Below are positions 1 through 5,492 of a DNA stretch of 6,109 nt, in pieces. The notes beneath the pieces were generated by a model. It searched no databases. It was not told the origin of the DNA and worked only from the letters and a program-made list of their open reading frames with translations. The position numbers were made by a program, and so were the translations under genes. This stretch comes from Rubrobacter sp. (GTDB taxonomy: Bacteria > Actinomycetota > Rubrobacteria > Rubrobacterales > Rubrobacteraceae): NCBI GenBank assembly GCA_013695335.1, contig JACDAR010000339.1, positions 1 through 6,109 on the forward strand, given 5' to 3'. Each line of letters begins with the position of its first letter. The first letter of the stretch is position 1.

Positions 1-70
1 GACCTGCGAGGGACGCTGACGGGTCAGGCGAACCCTGCCCCGAAAAATTTATACCTGTGGCCAACGACAC

Positions 71-109
71 GGGATTCCAGACCGCGTATCTTTGATCCGG
101 CTGGAACCC
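71..109. repeat. Imperfect inverted repeat upstream of the ATP-grasp gene
   Basis: The arms are GGGATTCCAG (71-80) and CTGGAACCC (101-109). They pair over 9 bases with one bulged A in the left arm, around a loop of about 20 bases. The repeat lies 80 bases before the GTG start of the ATP-grasp gene. It could be an operator or a hairpin in the 5' leader. No T-tract follows, so it does not look like a terminator. The rest of 1-188 shows no gene and no convincing -35/-10 pair. Confidence 0.35.
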
Positions 110-175
110 GGGACGTTCATGGGTTACCAGGGTCGGACGTGGAGTCTGGGCCGTTCCGCTCGCGGGGGCGGCGCT

Positions 176-180
176 GGAGG
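176..180 (+). promoter_or_regulatory. Ribosome binding site of the ATP-grasp gene
   Basis: GGAGG sits 8 bases before the GTG at 189. This strong, well-spaced Shine-Dalgarno sequence decides the start. The protein from this GTG also begins where family members usually begin, with a short lead before an F-x-E-x-F-like segment. Confidence 0.85.
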
Positions 181-188
181 TTAGGCGC

Positions 189-1547
189 GTGGAGATCGGG
201 CTTCCCCGGTTCAACGAGGTTTTCGAGAAGGCGGATCTGCCCAGGGATCACTACGGTCCCTTGTTCGAGGCCCTGAGCGCGCTCGGGACAGAATCCATAA
301 CGCGCGGCATCTCGGCGGCCTACAGGCGGCTCGGAGACCTGGGCGCAACCTTCGCCGCGGACGACTCTGACCAGCGGGTTATCCCCGTGGACTGGATGCC
401 GAGGATTCTGCCCGGGGATCACTGGGAGCGCCTCTCGTCTGGGCTACTCCAGCGGGGAAGGGCCATCAACGCTTGGCTGGAAGCTCTCTACGGGGATGGT
501 CAGGACGTGGTGCCTGACGAGCTGGTGGAGAGCAGCGTCTTCTACAGACCGCACACCATCCCGCAGGGTTCCAGCCCCGTGCGCGTCTACGGCCCGGACG
601 TGGTCCATATGGGCGGCGGGGAGTACGTGGTACTCGAAGACAACGTGCGGGTCCCGAGCGGCGTGGCCTACTCCGAGGCCATCCGCCGCGCCGGTATGCA
701 CGCCCTGCCCGAACTGTTCCAGCCGTACAGGCTGGCAAGGATATTCTCCTACTACGATGCGCTGCGCCGGACGCTGGAGGATGCCGCGCCTGATGGCGTT
801 GACGGGCCGAACGTGGCCGTCGTCACCCGTGGCAGCGGAGATTCGGCGTACTTCGAGCACAGTAGGATCGCCGAGGCGTGTGGTGTTTCTTTGCTCACGC
901 TCGCGGATTGCCACGTCAGAGACGGCGAGGTGAGGGCGCGCTCGGACGGACGGAGGATAGATGTGATCTACCGCCGCTTCGACGAGGATTACGTTGACAC
1001 CGACCTGCCGGAGTTGAAGAATGTCTACCTGGAAGGCCGGGTTGGGTTCGTCAACGGTTTCGGGGTCGGTGTGGCCGACGACAAGGCCATTTTCCCGTTC
1101 GTGCCGGAAATGATCGAAGCCTACCTCGGGGAACGACCCATCCTCTCCAACGCCCCGACATACTCACTGGCGGAAGAGGAATCGCGGGCCGAGGCTATGG
1201 AGCGCCTGCCGGAGATGGTATTGAAACCCCGTGAAGGCTACGGGGCGCAGGGGCTCCTCATAGGACCAGAGGCTGGCAGGGAGGAGATCGAAGACGCCCG
1301 CCGCAACGTGCGGAAGAATCCGACCGGTTTCGTGGTTCAGGAGACGCTGGAGTTCTCGACCCACGTCCTGGATGAGGGCAGCGACGATGCCGCGGAAGAG
1401 GTCTTCATAGACTTGCGGACCTTCGTGCTGCCAGCCCTCGGCTACCTGATGCCAGGCGGCCTCACCCGCGTCGCCCGTCCCGGCACCCGCGTAGTGAACT
1501 CCACGGCGGGTGGCGGCTGCAAAGATACCTGGGTTCTGGAAGGCTGA
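189..1547 (+). CDS. Circularly permuted type 2 ATP-grasp protein (COG2308, DUF404/DUF407 type)
   Basis: This complete 452-residue protein has the usual length of the single-domain family. Family-type segments appear in order: LEDNVRVPSGVAY (about 149-161), the RRFDEDYVD strand (262-270), GVADDKAIFPFVPEMI (294-309) with SNAPTY (320-325), the lysine segment MVLKPREGYGAQGLLIGP (343-360), the FVVQETLEFSTH stretch (381-392), IDLRTFVL (407-414), MPGGLTRVA (421-429), and the C-terminal GGGCKDTWVL (441-450). Conserved Lys and acidic residues in these blocks are expected to bind ATP and Mg. The family is predicted to ligate amino or peptide groups using ATP in the cytoplasm; the substrate is not established. 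In many genomes the gene is followed by an alpha-E (DUF403/COG2307) partner, but here the next gene is a convergent carboxypeptidase, so no partner is visible downstream. The C-terminal motif reads NSTAGGGCKDTW where many homologues have NSSQGGGSKDTW. The start is GTG with a strong ribosome binding site. Identification is confident; the reaction is not. Confidence 0.93.
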   Translation: MEIGLPRFNEVFEKADLPRDHYGPLFEALSALGTESITRGISAAYRRLGDLGATFAADDSDQRVIPVDWMPRILPGDHWERLSSGLLQRGRAINAWLEALYGDGQDVVPDELVESSVFYRPHTIPQGSSPVRVYGPDVVHMGGGEYVVLEDNVRVPSGVAYSEAIRRAGMHALPELFQPYRLARIFSYYDALRRTLEDAAPDGVDGPNVAVVTRGSGDSAYFEHSRIAEACGVSLLTLADCHVRDGEVRARSDGRRIDVIYRRFDEDYVDTDLPELKNVYLEGRVGFVNGFGVGVADDKAIFPFVPEMIEAYLGERPILSNAPTYSLAEEESRAEAMERLPEMVLKPREGYGAQGLLIGPEAGREEIEDARRNVRKNPTGFVVQETLEFSTHVLDEGSDDAAEEVFIDLRTFVLPALGYLMPGGLTRVARPGTRVVNSTAGGGCKDTWVLEG

Positions 1548-1562
1548 GGGGCGCCCTTGCGG

Positions 1563-3074
1563 CTAGGAAATACCGTATAACGCGCCGAACTTCTCCCCGA
1601 GGTAGCGCAGGTACGGCTGCACGTCAAGCGGCCTGCCCGTTGCCCGCTCGATGAGGTCATCCGGCTCGTACTTTTTGCCGTGGCGGTGGACGTTCTCCCG
1701 CAGCCATCCGAGGAGAACCCCGAACTCGCCGTGCTCCATGTCATCGAAGATGCCGGGTTGGGCTTCGAGCGCCGCATCGAAGAGCTGGAGGGAGAGGATG
1801 TTGCCCATGGTGTACGTCGGGAAGTAGCCGAAATATCCGATGGCCCAGTGGGAGTCCTGGAGGACGCCGTCCGCGTCGTTCTTCGGAACGATGCCGATAT
1901 GCTCCTTCATCTTCGCGTTCCACGCATCCGGGAGGTCGGAGACCGTGAGGGAACCTTCGATCAGGGCTACCTCCAGCTCGAACCGGAGCGCGACGTGCAG
2001 GTTGTAAGTCAGCTCGTCTGCCTCAACCCGGATCTCCGATGGCCGCGCCGCGTTGACAGCCCGGTAGAAAGTCTCCAGGTCAGCGGAACCGAGGGTTTCG
2101 GGGAAAGCTTTTTGAAGCCTGGGATAGAAGTGTCTCCAGAAAGGCAGGGAACGTCCCACCACGTTCTCCCACAGGCGCGACTGCGATTCGTGGAGGCCGA
2201 GAGAAGCGCCGCCCGAGATGGGAGTGCGGGAATATGCCGGGTCTACTCCCTGTTCGTACAGGGCGTGGCCCGTCTCGTGCAGGGTGGCGAACAGGGCGGG
2301 GGAGAGCCAGTCAGGGTCGAAGCGCGTGGTCATGCGCACGTCGCCTGGGCCGCCGAAGTTGATGCAGAACGGATGGACCGCCCTATCCTGGCGACCCCGG
2401 TCCCAGTCGTACCCGAAGGAGGTGGAGATCATCCTCCCAAACTCCTCCTGCTTCAGCTCGTCGAACTTTCCGTGCAGTGGGGCTTCTCTGACTTCTTCGG
2501 AGTGGGCGCTGGTACCACGCACCATGTCAGCCGTGCCGCGTTTCAGATCGTCGAACATGGTTTCCAGGCGCGCTTTGCGGGAGCCTGGCTCGTAGCGGTC
2601 GAGCAGCGCGTCGTATGGATGATCCTCGTAGCCGAGGTGCTCCACCGCCTCCCTTTGCAGGCCCAGAATTTTCTCAAGGTGCGGGGCGAACATCGGGAAG
2701 TCCGAGGCGGCGCGGGCCTGTTCCCACGCAGGTTCCGCGAGCGTGGTGGCGCGTGAGATCTCGGCCACCAGCCGTGATGGCAGTTTCGTCGCCCGCTCGT
2801 GTTCGCGGCGGGTCAGGCGGATAATGGCAGCCGTGTCTGTCCCTGGCTCGGGCTCTCCGGCTGCGTCGAGCAGTTGGGCTATTTCGGTGGAGGCGAGTAT
2901 CTCGTGCGAGAGGCGGTTGAGGGTGGCGCGCTGTTCGGCCCTCCCCGCGACGCCGCCCGCCGGCATATACGTCTGCTGGTCCCACGAAAGCACGGAGGAT
3001 GCGGAATCCAGATCCGAGACCGTCGCCAGGCGTTCTTTCAGGAGGTCCAACGGTTTACTCGGCGCGGAAGACAT
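1563..3074 (-). CDS. M32 family metallocarboxypeptidase (carboxypeptidase Taq type)
   Basis: This complete 503-residue cytoplasmic protein has the usual M32 length and no signal peptide. All the family signatures are present in order: HPF (234-236), DVRMT (245-249), the zinc motif HETGH (266-270) with catalytic Glu267, HESQ (295-298) whose Glu296 is expected to be the third zinc ligand, IRVEAD (348-353), and the GYFPTYTMGN block (416-425). M32 enzymes remove C-terminal residues from peptides with broad specificity (usually not Pro) and work in peptide turnover. The ATG at 3074 is preceded in frame by a TAG with no other start between. No Shine-Dalgarno sequence is present, but a TAGTAT hexamer lies 6 bases before the ATG, which suggests a leaderless mRNA. 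The gene converges on the ATP-grasp gene, 15 bases away, with no terminator between them. All key residues are intact. Confidence 0.97.
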   Translation of the reverse strand: MSSAPSKPLDLLKERLATVSDLDSASSVLSWDQQTYMPAGGVAGRAEQRATLNRLSHEILASTEIAQLLDAAGEPEPGTDTAAIIRLTRREHERATKLPSRLVAEISRATTLAEPAWEQARAASDFPMFAPHLEKILGLQREAVEHLGYEDHPYDALLDRYEPGSRKARLETMFDDLKRGTADMVRGTSAHSEEVREAPLHGKFDELKQEEFGRMISTSFGYDWDRGRQDRAVHPFCINFGGPGDVRMTTRFDPDWLSPALFATLHETGHALYEQGVDPAYSRTPISGGASLGLHESQSRLWENVVGRSLPFWRHFYPRLQKAFPETLGSADLETFYRAVNAARPSEIRVEADELTYNLHVALRFELEVALIEGSLTVSDLPDAWNAKMKEHIGIVPKNDADGVLQDSHWAIGYFGYFPTYTMGNILSLQLFDAALEAQPGIFDDMEHGEFGVLLGWLRENVHRHGKKYEPDDLIERATGRPLDVQPYLRYLGEKFGALYGIS

Positions 3075-3080
3075 GGGAGC

Positions 3081-3086
3081 ATACTA
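3081..3086 (-). promoter_or_regulatory. Probable -10 element for a leaderless carboxypeptidase mRNA
   Basis: On the minus strand the hexamer is TAGTAT (TANNNT). It ends 6 bases before the ATG at 3074, so transcription would begin at or next to the A of the start codon. No Shine-Dalgarno sequence lies between. No good -35 hexamer is visible at 15-18 bases. TANNNT placed this way is the common pattern of leaderless genes in actinobacteria; applying it here is inference. Confidence 0.5.
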
Positions 3087-3174
3087 GCATCACGCTGTGG
3101 GTTGACCGAGTATTCTCGTGGTGGAGCATGGCCCCCGGCCAGCCTGGGTAAAACAGACGGATGTGGACGCTCGT

Positions 3175-3180
3175 AAGGGG
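3175..3180 (+). promoter_or_regulatory. Ribosome binding site of the NDH-2 gene
   Basis: AAGGGG lies 9 bases before the GTG at 3190. A second purine-rich stretch, GAGGAA at 3192-3197, lies just inside the reading frame and is well placed for an ATG at 3205. The two starts differ by only five residues, and the sequence does not settle which is used. Confidence 0.5.
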
Positions 3181-3189
3181 TAGTGAGAC

Positions 3190-4560
3190 GTGAGGAAGAC
3201 GGCGATGGGACTTCTGGCGCTTGGTGGCGGGGCCGTCGCGGCCGGGATTCTGAGACGGGCGACGAAGGTCCGTCCCAGGTACGAGCCGTGGGAGAGGCCG
3301 CCTTACAGGGATTTCCCGAACCGCATCTTGATCCTTGGCGGCGGTTTCGCTGGCTACACGGCGGCCAAGGAGTTGTGCCAGCGCACCCGTCACAGGGACG
3401 ACGTCGGCATCATGCTCATCTCGCGCGAGAACTTCTTCACCTTCTGGCCGATGGTTGCCGCGGTGGTGAGCAGCGACATCGAGACCAGGAACGTGGCCCA
3501 GCCATTGCGGCGGGCTTTGATCTCCCTCGGCGCCAGCTTCCGGCGGGCCGAGGTCGAGAGCATAGACCTGGAGAACAGGAAAGTCACAGCCGATGGGCAA
3601 GAATTCCCTTACGAACACCTGATCGTGGCTCTGGGCAGCGAGCCCGCGTATTTCGGCATCCCCGGCGTCCAGAAATACGCCATCAGCATGACGAGCATCG
3701 GGACTGCCGAGAGGATACGCAACCGCGTCATCGAACGCTACGAGGAGACCACCCTCGCCAGGGGCGACGTGCCAGACTCCAAGCTCACCTTCGTGGTGAT
3801 CGGGGGCGGCGCGACCGGGGTGGAGACTGCGGCCGAGTTGCACGAGCTGGTGCATCAGGTACTTCGTCCCGATTATCCGAACATCAACCCGCACCGCGTC
3901 AGGATCGTGCTCGTTGACAGGAACGAGCAGGTTCTCAAGGAGCTCGACCCTGCCCTCAGGCGCACGGCCAGAAAGAAGCTGGCCGACCTCCAGATCGAGG
4001 TAATAAGCCGGGTGAAGGCGAAGGAGATCACACCAGACAAAGTAATCCTGGACGATGGGCACGAGATCGCAACGGAGAACGCCATCTGGACGGCGGGCGC
4101 ACGAGCGAGCGAGAAGCTCGACGACTTCGACCTCCCGCGCGACGAGCGGAAGGGCCTCATCGTTGACGCCGAGATGCGCGTAAAAGGCCACAGCAACGTG
4201 TGGGGCGTCGGCGACTGCGCGGCCAAGGTGGACAAGGACGGCAACGCGATACCGCCCAACGCCCAGGCTGCCACCCAGCAGGGCAAGGCAGTCGCCAAGA
4301 ACGTACTCGGGTTCATAGACGGCGATGAGCCGCAGCCATTCAAGTACAAACCACTCGGGCAGCTCGTTGAAATGGGGAGCCGCTTCGCAGTGAACGAGGT
4401 GCTTGGCATACGCTTCTCGGGCCAGCTCGCCGCCCTGTTCTGGCGCATGACCTATCTGTACAAACTGGAGAGCCCCCAGAGCCGCGTGCGCATCGCCGCC
4501 GACTGGCTTCTCGACCTGTTCTTCGACCAGGCAGTCACCCAGATCCGGGAGCGAGAATAA
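3190..4560 (+). CDS. ndh: Type II NADH:quinone oxidoreductase (NDH-2), FAD-dependent
   Basis: This 456-residue flavoprotein is expected to pass electrons from NADH to membrane quinone without pumping protons, bound to the cytoplasmic face of the membrane. It has the two-Rossmann layout of the family. The FAD site is ILILGGGFAGYTAA (Gly50, 52, 55). The NAD site is FVVIGGGATGVETAAEL (Gly205, 207, 210, Glu212). LVDR follows, whose Asp243 suits NADH rather than NADPH. A second FAD motif, VWGVGD, ends at Asp342. AQAATQQG (358-365) is the quinone-site signature that separates NDH-2 from other pyridine nucleotide-disulfide oxidoreductases. The C-terminal 60 residues (FWRMTYLY, DWLLDLFFDQAV) look like the amphipathic membrane-docking helices. 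Unusually, residues 6-21 form a Gly/Ala/Leu-rich hydrophobic leader followed by Arg-Arg, possibly an extra membrane anchor. The start may instead be the ATG at 3205. The 3' end has a decayed copy at 5214-5331. Confidence 0.93.
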   Translation: MRKTAMGLLALGGGAVAAGILRRATKVRPRYEPWERPPYRDFPNRILILGGGFAGYTAAKELCQRTRHRDDVGIMLISRENFFTFWPMVAAVVSSDIETRNVAQPLRRALISLGASFRRAEVESIDLENRKVTADGQEFPYEHLIVALGSEPAYFGIPGVQKYAISMTSIGTAERIRNRVIERYEETTLARGDVPDSKLTFVVIGGGATGVETAAELHELVHQVLRPDYPNINPHRVRIVLVDRNEQVLKELDPALRRTARKKLADLQIEVISRVKAKEITPDKVILDDGHEIATENAIWTAGARASEKLDDFDLPRDERKGLIVDAEMRVKGHSNVWGVGDCAAKVDKDGNAIPPNAQAATQQGKAVAKNVLGFIDGDEPQPFKYKPLGQLVEMGSRFAVNEVLGIRFSGQLAALFWRMTYLYKLESPQSRVRIAADWLLDLFFDQAVTQIRERE

Positions 4561-4584
4561 CCTATCCGTGGCACCAGTTTTTTG

Positions 4585-4593
4585 TGCTATGTT
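4585..4593 (+). promoter_or_regulatory. Probable extended -10 promoter of vapBC
   Basis: TGCTATGTT reads as an extended -10 (TG, one base, then TATGTT at 4588-4593). It lies in the 40-base gap after the NDH-2 gene. The hexamer ends 7 bases before the GTG at 4601, which supports that GTG as a leaderless start for vapB. A TGTGC repeated at 4583-4587 and 4596-4600 flanks the hexamer and could be part of an autoregulatory VapB/VapBC operator; that is speculative. No -35 element is evident. Confidence 0.5.
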
Positions 4594-4600
4594 TCTGTGC

Positions 4601-4819
4601 GTGAGAACAACCCTAGACATAGATGCCGAATTGATGCGGGAAGCGGTGCGGCTCTCCGGGCGGAAGACGAAGGCCGCTGCGGTGGAGGCGGCGCTGGAGG
4701 AGTACGTGCGGCTCCGCCGCAAAGAGTTGCTTTTGGGGTTGCCTGGCAGGGTCCGGTTGGAGGAAAACTGGCGGGAACTGAGAGAGTTCGATCGTGGCGG
4801 ATCAGCCGGTACTCATTGA
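4601..4819 (+). CDS. vapB: VapB family antitoxin (ribbon-helix-helix)
   Basis: This is a 72-residue antitoxin from the GTG at 4601. The N-terminus RTTLDIDAELMREAVRLSG is the strand plus first helix of a short ribbon-helix-helix DNA-binding domain. KTKAAAVEAALEEYV is the second helix. The C-terminal half (PGRVRLEENWRELREFD) is the polar, probably flexible segment that would wrap and inhibit VapC. Family members begin almost directly with RTTLDID, which favours this start over in-frame upstream codons at 4568 and 4589. No Shine-Dalgarno sequence precedes it, but a -10-like hexamer ends 7 bases upstream. The last 26 bases overlap vapC, typical of a co-translated pair. The protein is expected to neutralise VapC and to repress its own promoter. 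Confidence 0.87.
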   Translation: MRTTLDIDAELMREAVRLSGRKTKAAAVEAALEEYVRLRRKELLLGLPGRVRLEENWRELREFDRGGSAGTH

Positions 4820-5213
4820 CACCTCTTACTGGATAGAGTATTTCAACCGGCCCGGCACGCCCAGAGCCGGCGAGGTCGAGCGTTTGATCCAGAATGACCG
4901 GGCAGTTCTGGTGGGCGTAGTTCTGGCGGAGCTCTTTCAGGGAGCCCGCAACGAAAAGGAGCTTTCAGAGCTTCGGACAGCCCTGGGAGCAGTGACCTGG
5001 ATAGAGACCACGGACGAAGTCTACGTCCGGGTGGGGAGATTGGGGTTCGAGATGCGGCGGCTTGGCGTTACGGTTCCCGTAACCGATTGCATAATAGCCG
5101 CCGGTGCGGAGTCCGTCGGCGGTCACGTTCTCACCCTGGACGGCCACTTCGAGGAACTGGCGCGGGTAGCCTCGCTCGACCTGCGGGGACTGGACGAGTC
5201 TTATCCTGGATGA
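4794..5213 (+). CDS. vapC: VapC family toxin, PIN-domain ribonuclease
   Basis: This complete 139-residue PIN domain is a typical VapC length. The four acidic residues expected to hold Mg at the RNase site are present: Asp9 (VLIDTSYWIEYF), Glu46 (VLAELFQG), Asp98 (VTDCIIAA) and Asp116 (LTLDGHF). The toxin looks intact. VapC enzymes cut specific RNAs, often tRNA or rRNA loops, when the labile antitoxin is lost; the target here cannot be read from the sequence. The GTG start at 4794 lies inside vapB (26-base overlap). A weak GAGAG (4782-4786) precedes it, so translation is probably coupled to vapB. The stop codon at 5211-5213 abuts the NDH-2 remnant. Confidence 0.94.
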   Translation: MADQPVLIDTSYWIEYFNRPGTPRAGEVERLIQNDRAVLVGVVLAELFQGARNEKELSELRTALGAVTWIETTDEVYVRVGRLGFEMRRLGVTVPVTDCIIAAGAESVGGHVLTLDGHFEELARVASLDLRGLDESYPG

Positions 5214-5331
5214 TGGCGCGCTTGTACAAGCCGTAGAGCCCCGGAGCTGCGCATCGCCGCCGACCAGCTACCGGACGTTTTTGTCCGATCCGGCTGTCGT
5301 GCAGATCCGAGATCGAGAACTACCCGAATGA
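5214..5331 (+). pseudogene. Decayed 3' remnant of a second NDH-2 gene
   Basis: This stretch aligns with the last 120 bases of the NDH-2 gene (4441-4560). TGGCGC is shared at the left end. TGTACAA and AGAGCCCC follow. The 17 bases 5248-5264 are identical to 4487-4503. CAGATCCG and CGAGAA match near the end. By eye about 70% of aligned bases agree, outside gaps. The translated pieces follow the NDH-2 C-terminus: LYKP, then a TAG where the intact gene has GAG; a 5-base deletion; then LRIAADQLPDVFV (intact VRIAADWLLDLFF); then a one-base frame change and DPAVVQIRDRE (intact DQAVTQIRERE), ending at a TGA at 5329-5331. About 7 bases are also missing near 5220. It cannot make a working protein. The rest of the gene is absent, because vapC ends directly before it. 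Homology is seen in the sequence; the history is inference. Confidence 0.78.
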
Positions 5332-5398
5332 CGGGGTGCCTGGTGGAGGACGCCTCTCCGTAGCAGAATGCGATCTTCCGCAAAACGGCTGTGATACG

Positions 5399-5437
5399 AA
5401 AAAGATCGGAGGCCGCAGCTACAGGCTACGACCTCCA
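5399..5437 (-). terminator. Rho-independent terminator of the beta-propeller gene
   Basis: On the minus strand, GGAGGUCGUAGC pairs with GCUGCGGCCUCC across a CUGUA loop. That gives a continuous 12-base-pair stem (5409-5437) with three G-U wobble pairs. It is followed after GAUC by six U residues in a row, interrupted by nothing (5399-5404). The stem is continuous only on the minus strand: read on the plus strand the wobble pairs become mismatches and there is no trailing T-tract. It lies about 55 bases past the stop codon of the minus-strand gene and should end its transcript. Confidence 0.85.
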
Positions 5438-5492
5438 ACGCACCCTCTGCCAGACGGCAAACCCTGAAGGGGGTAGACCGTCGTCGGGAGGA

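Noticed and set aside
21..50. Short GGGT/ACCC hairpin followed by A- and T-rich bases near the left edge
   Set aside because: The stem is only four pairs and the run after it is mainly A on the plus strand, so it is not a convincing terminator.
1547..1558. GC-rich palindrome (GGGCGCCC core) between the two convergent genes
   Set aside because: The core leaves no room for a loop, and no T-tract follows on either strand, so it is not supported as a terminator.
1680..2756. A 358-codon open frame on the plus strand, opposite the carboxypeptidase gene
   Set aside because: It lies fully within the M32 gene, whose every family motif is on the other strand. The translation looks like antisense composition.
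3102..3116. TTGACC and TATTCT in the divergent region, resembling -35 and -10 boxes for NDH-2
   Set aside because: The two hexamers are only three bases apart and neither has a properly spaced partner, so no promoter could be assigned for NDH-2.
3055..4722. A long (555-codon) open frame on the minus strand, opposite NDH-2
   Set aside because: It is the antisense of a gene with clear motifs throughout, it also covers the divergent promoter region and the start of vapB, and its translation shows no recognisable domain. Long antisense frames are common in GC-rich coding DNA.
5332..5398. Possible small gene between the NDH-2 remnant and the terminator
   Set aside because: No open frame with a start and ribosome binding site and no recognisable peptide was found; it appears to be non-coding.
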